Assembly (NCBI GenBank): GCA_035525365.1 | Contig: DATLEK010000018.1 | Location: 37,355 to 101,354 of the forward strand | DNA length: 64,000 nt | DNA from: GCA-2861595 sp035525365 | GTDB lineage: Bacteria; Actinomycetota; Acidimicrobiia; Acidimicrobiales; GCA-2861595 | Direction: 5' to 3' | Part shown: positions 51,799-60,923 of the stretch, piece by piece | Numbering within the stretch: the stretch's first letter is position 1 | Layout: every line of letters starts with the position of its first letter | The notes under the pieces: generated by a model | Database searches by the model: none | What the model saw: the letters and a program-made list of their open reading frames with translations, nothing else | What the model was told of the DNA's origin: nothing | Program-made: the position numbers and the translations under genes

Positions 51799-54100
51799 GG
51801 AGGGGGGTTCGCTCCCCTTGCTTGCTGAACTACCGGATCTGCCGCGCGTCCGAGTGGAAGGGCGTAACGGTGTTGGCAAGACCCTGACCATCCGGTTGTT
51901 GCAGTTGTGTACAGGCGAGCAGCCTTGGGCGAAGCACCCCGACGCATGGAGTTCGCTCAAGTCGGAACTAGGGCGGGTTGAGGTTGTGGCGAAGGGCGCC
52001 GACGGCATTCGCATCACTTGGAACCTCGATCCACACACCTGGCCCGAGGCGCCTCAGCTAGATGTCGGCGAGTGGCTCGGTCCAGTCGAGCTGCACTCAC
52101 GGCCAGCCTCAGTGGAGGCGGTCCGCCGGGAGCTTGTCGTCGTGCGGGTCGCAGGCGATGAAACTCTGCTCGAGACCATGAGGGGCCGGATTGTGGCTGA
52201 CGAAATCCTCGTGGGCAAGACCCTAGGGCTAACGGGCGCCCGCTTTGCTGCCGTGGACCCGGTGCTTGACCGTCTTGAGCGCGACCTTCGGGCGGTGAGC
52301 GGACTGGACTCCGAGAAGGCCGAGTCTGAATCCGAACGCCTCGCCACCGTGATCGCGGAGGCCCAACGAGACCTACGGGACCTACAGGCGAGGCGGTGGT
52401 CGTTGGAGACCGCCCAGACCCTCGACACCCAGCTACGCCGGCTCTCCAGCGATCCCGCTCATGACGACGCTCGTCTCGAAGTCCTCGAAGGTGGCCTTGC
52501 CGGATTGGCAGTCGAGATCGACGACATCGATGACAAACTCAGGAGGGCAGGTGCCTCCGCCGGCCTCTCAACACGCCGCTCAGCGAAGCTGCGAAAGCTG
52601 CAGGAACAGACGGGGACACTGATCAAGCAGCTGGCAACGGTGGAATCTCGTCTCATCGACGAGGGAGACGCCAACGCTCTTGAAGCGGAGATCACAAAGG
52701 CTGAGGCTGAGCAGGCTTCGTGGGTGGCCCGGCGCGAATGGCTGGACGACTCCATCGACTTGGGGCTACTCCTCAAAAAGCTCTCGGACCTCCTAGACGA
52801 GGCACAAGCGGCGGGGCTTGGACCGCGAGCGTTAGGCCGAACCGACGACGGCAAGGAATTCACAGTCGCCGAACTTGAGCGCCTCCTTCGCTCGCGCCAC
52901 GACGAGCTGACCTCAGCGGTGGCCGCGGTGGAGCGGGGGGAGGTGAAGGACGCCATCGAGCGCGGGGCTAAGCGCCTAGTCGCCCTAGGTGAAGTTCAGA
53001 GCCTTCACGCCGAGGCCAACCGGCTTCAGGCAAGCCTCGATCGCAACCGAGGGACCCAGCGAGACCTCCTCGATCAGCTGAAGGGGATCGATACTGAAAA
53101 CATTCAAGCGCTGGAGGCGGAGCTCGCAGGCCTGCGAGGCAAACTGCGGTCATTTGAGGCTGAGAAGGCATTGCTGCTGCTCCGGCTTGCTCGCGCGCAG
53201 GATGCCGACCCGGAGTTGCTCCGTCGCGATCTCGACCGGACGCTTGCTGAACTCGGCATAAGCGCCGAGGAAATCTGGACCGCGACGGACACGGTTGCCG
53301 ACAAAACGGCGGCGGCCAAGGTCACCCTGGATGCAGCGGAAGCCGAGTTGCGTGAGCTGCGGGCCCGAATCGAGGCAGCCCGGGCAGGCGCCGATAGAGC
53401 GCTGGTGGTGCTGAGCAACGATGCGTCCTACGAATGGCTTCGTGCCCTGAGGGCCGTCACCCGTCGAACGGCGCCCGCGCTTCTGCAGGCTGTGCTCATG
53501 GCAAGGGCTAATGCTGAAGGCGCCCGGTCGAGTCTTAGCGGGCTCCGTTCGGCTCTGGACGGACTGGCCTCCGAGCTGCCATCGGGAAAGGTCGCCGACG
53601 ACGAGCCGACTAAGCGGCTGCTAGCCCACTACGGGCGCACGTTTACCGAGGAGCTGGGACAGTCCGAGATCGCCAACGCGCTTTTCGATGGGGGCACGCT
53701 TGTAGACATTGACCTCGTCGACCGCGTAGCCGCCTACCGCGACCAGGCCGGGATGCCGCGGCGGCGGGCCTTGGAGTCGTTCTCTAGCGGGGAACGGGCC
53801 TTTGCGAGCACGCGCGCCCAACTGTCGTCCGCCCGGCTCCGGGAGGGCAAACGGGTGTTGCTTGCACTGGATGAGTTCGGAGCCTTCGTGGACCCCGAGC
53901 GCCTAGACGCCTTGATCGGTGTAATCCGCCGGAACCAGGCAGCTCATCCGGCCCTTCAGGTAGTGATGATCCTTCCACTCGCAGCCAACTACGCCGCAGA
54001 GTCAGAAGCCGAGGGAGTTACCGGTGAGCGTCGTGCCACGCTGCGGGTCGTGGCGGCCGAGGTCGCTGCCAACGGCTACTTCGTCAGACCTCTCGACTGA
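51779..54100 (+). CDS. SMC/RecN-like ABC ATPase with long coiled coil
   Basis: The 773-residue protein has an N-terminal Walker A RVEGRNGVGKTLTIRLLQL (about residue 30), then a coiled coil from about 165 to 560 rich in Glu/Arg/Leu. The C-terminal ABC signature SFSSGERAFAS is near 667 and Walker B RVLLALDEFGAFVDPERLD near 692. This head-coil-head order is that of SMC, MukB and the LmuB component of Lamassu. A hinge is not obvious. ATG 51779 is chosen because it leaves the strand before the Walker A loop complete. It is followed after 10 bases by the next gene. Confidence 0.85.
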   Translation: MHFAIRREGGSLPLLAELPDLPRVRVEGRNGVGKTLTIRLLQLCTGEQPWAKHPDAWSSLKSELGRVEVVAKGADGIRITWNLDPHTWPEAPQLDVGEWLGPVELHSRPASVEAVRRELVVVRVAGDETLLETMRGRIVADEILVGKTLGLTGARFAAVDPVLDRLERDLRAVSGLDSEKAESESERLATVIAEAQRDLRDLQARRWSLETAQTLDTQLRRLSSDPAHDDARLEVLEGGLAGLAVEIDDIDDKLRRAGASAGLSTRRSAKLRKLQEQTGTLIKQLATVESRLIDEGDANALEAEITKAEAEQASWVARREWLDDSIDLGLLLKKLSDLLDEAQAAGLGPRALGRTDDGKEFTVAELERLLRSRHDELTSAVAAVERGEVKDAIERGAKRLVALGEVQSLHAEANRLQASLDRNRGTQRDLLDQLKGIDTENIQALEAELAGLRGKLRSFEAEKALLLLRLARAQDADPELLRRDLDRTLAELGISAEEIWTATDTVADKTAAAKVTLDAAEAELRELRARIEAARAGADRALVVLSNDASYEWLRALRAVTRRTAPALLQAVLMARANAEGARSSLSGLRSALDGLASELPSGKVADDEPTKRLLAHYGRTFTEELGQSEIANALFDGGTLVDIDLVDRVAAYRDQAGMPRRRALESFSSGERAFASTRAQLSSARLREGKRVLLALDEFGAFVDPERLDALIGVIRRNQAAHPALQVVMILPLAANYAAESEAEGVTGERRATLRVVAAEVAANGYFVRPLD

Positions 54101-54110
54101 GGAGCAGCCA

Positions 54111-55070
54111 ATGGAAGACGACGCCGTTGGGATAGGGCTGCCAGAGATGATGCCTACGGCCTCAGCCCGGTGGCTGGTCGAGACGGCGACGCTCTGCTGG
54201 AGGCTGCAGTACGGCGTCAGCGTTGGGGCCCTGCCGCACGATCTAGAAGTGATGAAACAGCTCTACGACCCCATCGCCCAAGGCCGGCGCCTGCGGCAGG
54301 CGCTGGAGGTCAAGGAGACCCCCGTCCCGGAACCCGCTCTACCCGCCGCGTGGTGGCTCACGACCCGTGAGGGCAGCGGGCTGCTGACCCCTGAGGGACG
54401 AGCCGGCCTGGCCGTCGTGACCGCAACATTGTCAGGTGCCGAAGGTGATGAGGTTCGGTTCCTCCCAGAGGAGATCGCCGTGACCGAACGATGCCTGCTC
54501 GCCGTATACAGAAGCTGGACACGTCAACGCCTGGGGCGGGTAATTGAGCTCAGGAACAAGGAGGGCGGGCAACTGCATATTGCTGGCGTCGCCGTCGTGC
54601 TCCTCTTGCTGCTGAACCGCTCGACATCGAGTGATCGCGCGATGGAGCAGCCCGTCGATCCCACGAAGCGGGCCAAGGTCGACGCCGCTGTCATCGCGCC
54701 GTTGCGGGCCTTTATCGAGCGGCTAGACCCGACAGCGAAAGTCAGTGACGACAGCCTGTCCCTTTACAGGGGATGGGCCGCAACCGAGGCGAGAAGACGG
54801 CTAACCCGCGAGTTGATACTCAACGCCGGCCGAATCTGGATTGGCGAGGATGACCGGGATGAGGTGATCGAGTTCTTGGGTTCCCAGCTCGGCGGACGAG
54901 TCGATCTCACCCCGGAATCAACCGCGGCCGCCTTCGACGCCATGGTCGACAGCTATCGGATGCATCGAGGCGCTCTTGACATGAGCCGATTGGCCCACGA
55001 ACGTCCGAGCGACACCGATCGGCTCCGCCAGAACATTCTGGCGGCCATGGACGCCAGCCGTCGCCGATGA
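54111..55070 (+). CDS. Unknown protein of the SMC-SIR2 cassette
   Basis: A 319-residue, mainly helical protein without recognised motifs. Recurring features are Arg/Leu-rich helices (TERCLLAVYRSWTRQRLGRVIELRN) and a hydrophobic stretch (HIAGVAVVLLLLLNR), too short to be a sure membrane helix. By position it matches the accessory/regulatory subunit of SMC systems (MukE or LmuC-like), but I see no sequence signature. ATG 54111 has GAGGAG upstream, and the gene overlaps the SIR2 gene by 4 bases. Confidence 0.6.
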   Translation: MEDDAVGIGLPEMMPTASARWLVETATLCWRLQYGVSVGALPHDLEVMKQLYDPIAQGRRLRQALEVKETPVPEPALPAAWWLTTREGSGLLTPEGRAGLAVVTATLSGAEGDEVRFLPEEIAVTERCLLAVYRSWTRQRLGRVIELRNKEGGQLHIAGVAVVLLLLLNRSTSSDRAMEQPVDPTKRAKVDAAVIAPLRAFIERLDPTAKVSDDSLSLYRGWAATEARRRLTRELILNAGRIWIGEDDRDEVIEFLGSQLGGRVDLTPESTAAAFDAMVDSYRMHRGALDMSRLAHERPSDTDRLRQNILAAMDASRRR

Positions 55071-56641
55071 GGACCGTCGAGGTGCTGACGCTGTTGCGAG
55101 AGGTACTGGAGGCCCACGAGCACCACTCAGCAGAGGCAACGCAGGTGATTCCCGTCGTGGTGGAGGATCTCGACAGCCACCGAGAGGTTATGGCTGCGGC
55201 CATCCACCACGCCGGGGGAGTCCTCGTCTTCGCGGCCGAAGCGGCCAGCGGGGTCACTGGACGCCTCGACGACGTTCTGGTCGGGCGGGTCCAGGCCTTC
55301 GACCTTCCCCGCCCAGGCGGAGAGTCGCGGCACCTCGAGGCCCGCGAGCAAGGACCTCGCGTGATTGTCGGCATCAAGGGTTCGCCGACGGGAGTGCCTG
55401 GAGCCGGCGACGGGCAATTGCTCGGGGTGCTCACCACACTCTTCGACTATCGCCTACGAACTACTGCGCTGGCCTTCGTTGCCTGGGACGAGACCGACCT
55501 CGACCGGGTAGCGGCAGAGGAGTTGTGGCAGTTCATGCATGTGGCGCTGTCAGGCGTCAAGGTCGGCACCCTGAACACTTTGGTGACGCTCGTCAACGTG
55601 CAACGACCGGGCACCATCCACCTCAAACGCAACGGATCGTTCCGGTGGGGGTTCGTATCGGGCAGGACTGTTCGTCGCCGGACCCAGGAGGCAACCACAG
55701 TCGACATGGCGCGTCTCGCCGGAGACGACGCACCATTGTTGGTCCTGTTCCTTGGGGCCGGGTCGTCCTTCGCCTCGGGTTTGCCGCTCGGCGACGATCT
55801 CCGGGACCGGGCACTGCGAACACTCTTTCAAGACCAAGAGGCTGGCGTTGACCACCTGAGCCTCCGCTTCCATGAGTACCTCAAGGGCAAGGGTCGACTG
55901 CTCGGCATCGAGCAGGGCCTGACGATCCAGGCCTTCGTTGCGAGCCTGACGCTGGAGAGGGTTCTCAGGGAGGAGTTCCACGAGGTCGGCCGGGATGCGT
56001 CGCCGACCCTCAACGCATTCGCCCGGCTTCACGCCACAGCGATCGAGGCACGAAGTAGAGGGATACTGGCTGTCCAGCGGATGGCGCAAATACGGAAGCG
56101 GCTGGTCGTCGCCACGGTGAATTTTGACCAGCTGATAGAGGCAGGCCAAGAGTCGACCTTCGAGGTGTTTTCGTCCGCCGAGACCTTCGCTGGCTGCGCC
56201 GCCTACCTAAAGGAGTACGGCGCCGGTCGCGCCGACAGGGTGCCGCTGCTCAAGTTGCACGGCAGCATCGAGGACCGCTCGACCATCGTTGCTGACTTAG
56301 AGGAGACCTCATACCTACCGCTTCCGCAGGATCGCATCGAGGCTCTGCGTGCCTTACTCGGAACCGAAGAATCTCCTACGCCCGTGGTGTACGTCGGATA
56401 CAGCTTTCGCGACCGCGATGTCGTTCCTGCGCTCGACCTGCTGGACTTCGCCCGGCGGAGCCGTGAGGTGATCGTCGCGCCTTGGTCGACGCCGCCGGTT
56501 GAGGAGTTCATCCAGGAGCATCGACAGCACGCATGGCAGGTGGCGCGTCGTCCCAGCACCCTGGCCGAACGGGTTATTACCGATACCGCGGACCTCTTCC
56601 TCAGCACGCTCGATGGTCAGCTCCGGGCACCCGGTCGCTAG
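55067..56641 (+). CDS. SIR2-domain protein, probable NAD-depleting effector
   Basis: The 524-residue protein has an N-terminal domain of unknown fold (about 1-215) and a C-terminal SIR2-like domain: LLVLFLGAGSSFASGLPLGDDL (NAD-binding, about 224-245), VATVNFDQLIEA (about 346), LLKLHGSIED (catalytic-type His, about 394) and VVYVGYSFRDRDVVPALDLLD (about 440). SIR2 domains in phage defence (Thoeris ThsA, DSR, Lamassu-Sir2) cleave NAD+ to stop the infected cell. It shares an operon with an SMC-like ATPase, which probably senses or triggers. The 3' end overlaps the convergent methyltransferase by 4 bases. Confidence 0.85.
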   Translation: MRTVEVLTLLREVLEAHEHHSAEATQVIPVVVEDLDSHREVMAAAIHHAGGVLVFAAEAASGVTGRLDDVLVGRVQAFDLPRPGGESRHLEAREQGPRVIVGIKGSPTGVPGAGDGQLLGVLTTLFDYRLRTTALAFVAWDETDLDRVAAEELWQFMHVALSGVKVGTLNTLVTLVNVQRPGTIHLKRNGSFRWGFVSGRTVRRRTQEATTVDMARLAGDDAPLLVLFLGAGSSFASGLPLGDDLRDRALRTLFQDQEAGVDHLSLRFHEYLKGKGRLLGIEQGLTIQAFVASLTLERVLREEFHEVGRDASPTLNAFARLHATAIEARSRGILAVQRMAQIRKRLVVATVNFDQLIEAGQESTFEVFSSAETFAGCAAYLKEYGAGRADRVPLLKLHGSIEDRSTIVADLEETSYLPLPQDRIEALRALLGTEESPTPVVYVGYSFRDRDVVPALDLLDFARRSREVIVAPWSTPPVEEFIQEHRQHAWQVARRPSTLAERVITDTADLFLSTLDGQLRAPGR

Positions 56642-57903
56642 ACGACTTGCAGGTGGAGGAGGCGCTCGCTGAGAGGCTGATGATGGCGGCGGGGATTCGA
56701 ACACCACCGCAGGCCCCGCTTGCGTATGGTCGTGTCGGCCATGGTCGAGTAGCCCACGCAGCCGGCCAAGCACGCGATTAGGTCCGGAGTGTCGATGTAG
56801 ACGCCGTATGGAGCGCTGTCACCCACTACGAACAAGACGGATGCACCCTTGGCCAACCGCGGGCGCATCTGCTCCAGCACCTCGCCGATGCCGTGAAAGT
56901 AGGGACCAACAACCCGGTCATACTCCTTGCCCCGCTCCCGTCCGTGACGCTCGGCAGCTAGCTCCCGGATAAGTCGCTCGAGACGCTCGGACACGGACGG
57001 GTAGCGCTGGAGATACTCCCTTGCCTGTGCGTCCCGGGCTACCGAGGTCTGTTGGCAAGTCGCCACCACCATGCCGCTGCGAACAGTTGCGCACATTGAG
57101 GCCCACGAGTCCGCCAACTTTAGGAAGTAGAGCTCCAGACGGGTGGCATCCGCGTAGTCGAAGTTATTGAGGTACGGGGGTGACGAGACGCACGCCGCCC
57201 CGCTCCCAGGGGCTAGTCCGGCCCACGACCCAGACTGGCGAGCGTCCCCGCTCACCACCGTGCCTGCTGGTCCTTCGGAGCCGGACGCGGCGAGGTCGTC
57301 AGCCATGGCGGCGCAGCGGGCGGTAAAACGAGCGATCGGGTCCAAATGAGGAGGCCTCCGCGGTGACGATGGCAGCTGGTAGGGCCAACCGACCTTCACG
57401 CTGGCGACATCTCGTAGCGTGGCCAGCAACGCCCAAGTACAGTGCTCAGCCCAAGCGCCGCTCGCTGCGAGCGATTCCCTAAGAGTGACCAGCTTGAGGA
57501 GCACGGGTTCACTGAAGCAATCCCTTACAAGCTGGTGCTCGCCGGCGAAGGGATCACCCCGTGGACGCTGGAAGGCCTTGCTCGCTTGCGCGACGACGGC
57601 TGCCGCGGCGTCAAGCAATGACCCTTCGGGTCGGTGTCCGACCTTCAGTGCGGCGAGCCGGGCGATGAGGGGATGAGTTTCGATACCAAAGAAACCGAGT
57701 TGGCGCCGCCGAGCCGCAGTCCCCGTCACTCCTGAGCCCGTGAACGGATCGACCACAAGGGCGCCGTCGCCTAGCTCAACGACCTCGAACAATGCGGCCG
57801 CCGTGCCAGAGGAGAAGCCAGCGGCATAGCGAAACCACCGGTCGAACGGCTTCAGGGTGCTCGTCCCGTTGCTGCGACCAGTGCCTGACCCAGGTGCGGC
57901 CAC
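56638..57903 (-). CDS. Orphan DNA methyltransferase (N4-cytosine/N6-adenine type)
   Basis: About 421 residues. Motif I VVDPFTGSGVTGTAARR comes first (about 51-67) and motif IV SSPPYLNNFDYADATRLELYF follows (about 241), the beta-class order. Motif IV SPPY suggests an N4-cytosine enzyme, but specificity cannot be read. The start is uncertain: GTG 57903 has TAGACT 7 bases before it (leaderless), while ATG 57924 and 57933 are also in frame. No restriction enzyme gene is adjacent. It converges on the SIR2 gene with overlapping stop codons and lies just inside the right end of element I. Confidence 0.85.
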   Translation of the reverse strand: MAAPGSGTGRSNGTSTLKPFDRWFRYAAGFSSGTAAALFEVVELGDGALVVDPFTGSGVTGTAARRRQLGFFGIETHPLIARLAALKVGHRPEGSLLDAAAAVVAQASKAFQRPRGDPFAGEHQLVRDCFSEPVLLKLVTLRESLAASGAWAEHCTWALLATLRDVASVKVGWPYQLPSSPRRPPHLDPIARFTARCAAMADDLAASGSEGPAGTVVSGDARQSGSWAGLAPGSGAACVSSPPYLNNFDYADATRLELYFLKLADSWASMCATVRSGMVVATCQQTSVARDAQAREYLQRYPSVSERLERLIRELAAERHGRERGKEYDRVVGPYFHGIGEVLEQMRPRLAKGASVLFVVGDSAPYGVYIDTPDLIACLAGCVGYSTMADTTIRKRGLRWCSNPRRHHQPLSERLLHLQVV

Positions 57904-58200
57904 GCCCACCAGTCTAGTCACCATGGTGAGCACACCACGGTGATAGAGGACCCGGAGATCGGAGCTTGGCGGAACCTAGGGTGTTGGTCCCCGGTCTTGC
58001 CGGCCGCCGGCCGCCCCAGCCGGGATGGTCGGGAGTGCCGCTCCAAGGGAGGGGTTCGTCCGGAATCGACGGCCAAATGCCCGTTTCGTGCCCGCCGCGT
58101 GCCCGTAGCATCGGGCACGGACAGATTCTGGCGGTTTCTCACGGATTGCCGAACCTGCCCGGAAATATGCTTTCACCAGGGCTTTTACCCTGGCCAGGTA

Positions 58201-58250
58201 GTGGAGGTGATGGGACTTGAACCCACGACTTCTACGTTGCCGAGGTAGTG
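58201..58250 (-). pseudogene. 3' fragment of a tRNA-like sequence
   Basis: Read on the minus strand, the segment ends GTGGGTTCAAGTCCCAT then CACCTCCA: a T-arm and a 3' acceptor strand with discriminator. No matching 5' acceptor (GGAGGTG) is present upstream, and the anticodon-like loop is imperfect. It is therefore a remnant, not a gene. It may mark an older integration at a different tRNA. Confidence 0.55.
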
Positions 58251-58353
58251 ATCCCTGCGCCGGCCCCCGTGCGGCCGACCGCCGGCTGTTCGGCTGAGTG
58301 CTCCCGACGGGGTGTCACGCCAGCCGGTCGCGGACACGGAAAGCTGAGGCCAT

Positions 58354-58375
58354 CCATCCCACATTCATCCCACAT
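58354..58375 (+). repeat. Putative integrase arm-binding repeat, right end of element I
   Basis: The ATCCCACAT tandem pair at this site matches those at 7121-7183 almost exactly. It lies 93 bases left of core 2. The shared arm sequence at both ends supports 7062-58510 as one element. Confidence 0.65.
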
Positions 58376-58467
58376 CCACTGCCGTCCGCACGCGTCTATC
58401 TGTGATTGCCACCTCGCTGACCTGCACGTTTTCGCCGGGGCCGTCCGCTCCGGTACGTTTGGAGGCC

Positions 58468-58510
58468 TTCGGGACGCTGAGGCCGCGGGTTCGAATCCCG
58501 CCTTCCCGAC
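58468..58510 (+). repeat. Attachment core 2 (junction of elements I and II)
   Basis: A 43-base exact copy of the tRNA-Pro 3' half (7020-7062), followed like the tRNA by TAAAAGGGCTGG. The 5' half of the tRNA is absent. A degenerate arm pair (ATCCAACATTTATTC, 58571-58585) lies 60 bases to the right. Confidence 0.92.
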
Positions 58511-58613
58511 TCATAAAAGGGCTGGCCAGAGATAGATCCCGGCCCGGTCGCCCGAGATCGAGCCAGTCCAAATCCAACATTTATTCTCGCTGCGACTGCC
58601 GAAGGGGGACCGG

Positions 58614-59336
58614 ATGACCTCGGGCGTGGCCGGGTTCGGGATGTCCGTGCAGGGGCCTGGCGACATCGACGGCGATGGTGTCCCCGACCAGATGGTATCG
58701 GCGCCGAGCTGGGACGACGCCCGCGGGCGCATGTACGCCTTCAGCGGGGCGACCGGTGAGCTGGTCATGGCCCTCGACTCGCCCGATCCCCAGCGAGGGG
58801 CCCGCTTCGGGTTCCAGGACGTGGCCCCGGGGTCGCCGGGCGACGTGAACGGCGACGGATGTGCCGAGCTGTACGGCAACGGCTTCCAGCACCATGGCTC
58901 AGTGGGGCGTGACGAAGGACGGGCGTGGGTACTCGACGGGCGCACCGGCAAGGCCCTCTACTCGCTCGCCGCCCCTGTCCCCATAGCCGGCGGCCAGTTC
59001 GGCTGGTCGATGGCCCGCACCGACCACGACAGCGAGGGACGCTCCGACCTCTACGTCGGCGCCGCGCCCCACCACTTCCCGGGCTGCGACCAGAGCGGCG
59101 GAACATGGGTGTTCCGGGGCGGTGACGGTGCGCTGCTGGAGACGCTCTCGCTTCCCGACGAATGGGCGCAGCCCTCCTCCGCGGAGAACTGGGGGCCGAA
59201 CCTCGGCTGGTCCATCGCCGCGCCCGGCGACCTCGACGGGGACGGCCGGCCCGACTACGTGGCCGGCGCTCCCTTCACCGATGTGGACGTCCACCAGGAC
59301 CAGGGTCTCATCGTGGTGTTCCTGTCGGGCGGCTGA
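58614..59336 (+). CDS. FG-GAP repeat protein, no signal peptide
   Basis: The 240-residue protein has three FG-GAP/integrin-alpha blades with calcium loops: GDIDGDGVPDQMVSAP, GDVNGDGCAELYGNG and GDLDGDGRPDYVAGAP. Intervening strands (GRMYAFSGATGELV; WVFRGGDGALLETL) are typical of cell-surface beta-propellers. ATG 58614 has AAGGGGGA upstream. No signal peptide or anchor is seen and only about half a propeller is present, so it is probably the remains of a larger secreted protein cut at the attachment site. Confidence 0.75.
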   Translation: MTSGVAGFGMSVQGPGDIDGDGVPDQMVSAPSWDDARGRMYAFSGATGELVMALDSPDPQRGARFGFQDVAPGSPGDVNGDGCAELYGNGFQHHGSVGRDEGRAWVLDGRTGKALYSLAAPVPIAGGQFGWSMARTDHDSEGRSDLYVGAAPHHFPGCDQSGGTWVFRGGDGALLETLSLPDEWAQPSSAENWGPNLGWSIAAPGDLDGDGRPDYVAGAPFTDVDVHQDQGLIVVFLSGG

Positions 59337-59472
59337 CCCTTCGCTTGATCTCGGCCCGTGGCCCGCGCTTCGTCGTGCAACGCAGCGTCCCCCGCTCCGT
59401 GCCCGCCTACGACCGGTCCGTGCGCGCCCTCAAGTCGGTGTCGGTCCTCCACGCCATGGTCGAGGCACTCGA

Positions 59473-59524
59473 CCCCGAAAACCGTCGCTGAGCTGGGGTT
59501 GCACACCGGGCGCGACGTTGCAAC
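59473..59524 (+). repeat. 50-bp direct repeat, left copy, beside the Fic gene
   Basis: About 50 bases, starting CCCCGAAAACCGTCGCTGAG and containing GGGGTTGCACA, are repeated with about 80 percent identity at 60924-60973. The two copies flank the Fic gene in direct orientation. Confidence 0.6.
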
Positions 59525-59583
59525 TCGTTTCGTTCAAGAAGCTGGGCCTGACAGCGACGCTGACGTTTCGGAACCGGAGACGG

Positions 59584-60735
59584 CTACTCCTCGGTCAGTA
59601 CCGCCAACACCTCGTGCGCCCGCCATCGCAGCTGGCCGCGGGGGCCGCCGCCGACTTCGGCCAGGATGCCGAGCCGGCTCAGCTGGCGCAGGGCCGCGAG
59701 GGCCGCGGGACGCGAAACGTGGAGGCGCTTTTCGACGAGTCGGGCATTAACCACCGGCTGCTCGAAGACCAGCTCGACGAGCTGGTTCGCCGCTGCGCCG
59801 CGAGTGGCAGCGCGGACCCGCTGGCGGCACTGCTCGCGTAGGTCGGTGAGGCGCTCGGCACGGGCGACGGCGTCGACCGCCTGGGTGCGGACGCCGTCGA
59901 GGAAGAGGCCGAGCCACTGGTCGAAGCCGCCTCGCGTACGCACCCCCTGGAGTGCGTCGTAGTACTGCTGGCGCCTGGCCTCGAAGTACGGCGACAGGTA
60001 CAGGAGCGGCTCCGGCAGACGGTCGCGTACAACCAGGAAGAACACGATCAGCAGGCGGCCGAGGCGGCCGTTGCCGTCGAGGAACGGGTGGATCGTCTCG
60101 AACTGGTAGTGCACGAGTGCGGCCTGAACAAGCGGAGGCAGCCTCGGCTCCTCGTGGATGAAGCGCTCAAGATCGCTGAGCAGGTCGCCGAGCTCTCCAG
60201 GCGGCGGCGGCACGAACGTGGCCTTCTCGATGGTTGCGCCGGGGGATCCGATCCAGTTCTGGGTGGTGCGCAGCTCGCCTGGCTGGCGGTCACGGCCGCG
60301 GACGCCGGCCAGGATCACGGCGTGCATCTCCCGGATGAGCCGGGTGCTCACCGGCAGCGTCTCGAGCCGCTGGAGGCCGCGCTCCATGGCGGTGACGTAG
60401 TTGACGACCTCCTCGACGTCCGCGCCGAGGGGCTGGTCGCTGGCCTCGGCGTCGAACACTTCGAGCAGCGATGCCTGGGTGCCCTCGATGCGGGTCGACG
60501 CCACGGCCTCGCGCCGGAGGTAGGGGCGCACCAGGAGATGTGGAGCCGGGAGGAGTCTTCCGGCACCGGCCAGGCGGCCGAGGGCGGCTTCAGCGTCGGC
60601 AAGACGCATCAGGTTCGGTTCGGAGATCGCAAGCGCTCGGGGGATGGGTCGCGGGAAGAACGCGACGTAGCCCTGGGGCCCGCCGATCCGACGTGCCGAC
60701 CCGAAGGGGGTGTCCGCGTAGTCACCAAGACGCAT
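59584..60735 (-). CDS. Fic-family AMP-transferase with winged-helix tail
   Basis: Fic enzymes transfer AMP to target proteins. This 383-residue class II-like protein has the inhibitory motif STRIEG (residues 80-85, Glu84), the active motif HPFLDGNGRLGR with catalytic His216, and a C-terminal winged helix (RLVEKRLHVSRPAALAALRQLSRLGIL). Because the inhibitory helix is internal, no separate antitoxin is needed. ATG 60735 has a leaderless -10 element (TAGGAT) 7 bases before it. The gene sits alone between two copies of a 50-bp repeat. Confidence 0.93.
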   Translation of the reverse strand: MRLGDYADTPFGSARRIGGPQGYVAFFPRPIPRALAISEPNLMRLADAEAALGRLAGAGRLLPAPHLLVRPYLRREAVASTRIEGTQASLLEVFDAEASDQPLGADVEEVVNYVTAMERGLQRLETLPVSTRLIREMHAVILAGVRGRDRQPGELRTTQNWIGSPGATIEKATFVPPPPGELGDLLSDLERFIHEEPRLPPLVQAALVHYQFETIHPFLDGNGRLGRLLIVFFLVVRDRLPEPLLYLSPYFEARRQQYYDALQGVRTRGGFDQWLGLFLDGVRTQAVDAVARAERLTDLREQCRQRVRAATRGAAANQLVELVFEQPVVNARLVEKRLHVSRPAALAALRQLSRLGILAEVGGGPRGQLRWRAHEVLAVLTEE

Positions 60736-60742
60736 GCAGCTG

Positions 60743-60748
60743 ATCCTA
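60743..60748 (-). promoter_or_regulatory. Leaderless -10 element of the Fic gene
   Basis: TAGGAT on the minus strand, 7 bases before ATG 60735, with no ribosome binding site between. Confidence 0.45.
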
Positions 60749-60923
60749 TGACCTGAAAGAGAAAGCCGAATAACTTAATGGTGGGAGGTCAACCTGAAAG
60801 GTTGCGTAACGGTCGCCGCTGGCGACGACGACCGTCTGCGAGCCGATCTACTTTCCGTCAGAGCTTTTAATGCGGCACCGAAACGGCGGTCGGTCCTTTC
60901 CGCCGTCTCCCGAATGTGATGAA

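Noticed and set aside
33422..56641. BREX and the SMC-SIR2 cassette as one system
   Set aside because: A 375-base gap and a separate leaderless promoter lie between them, and type 2 BREX is complete without the cassette.
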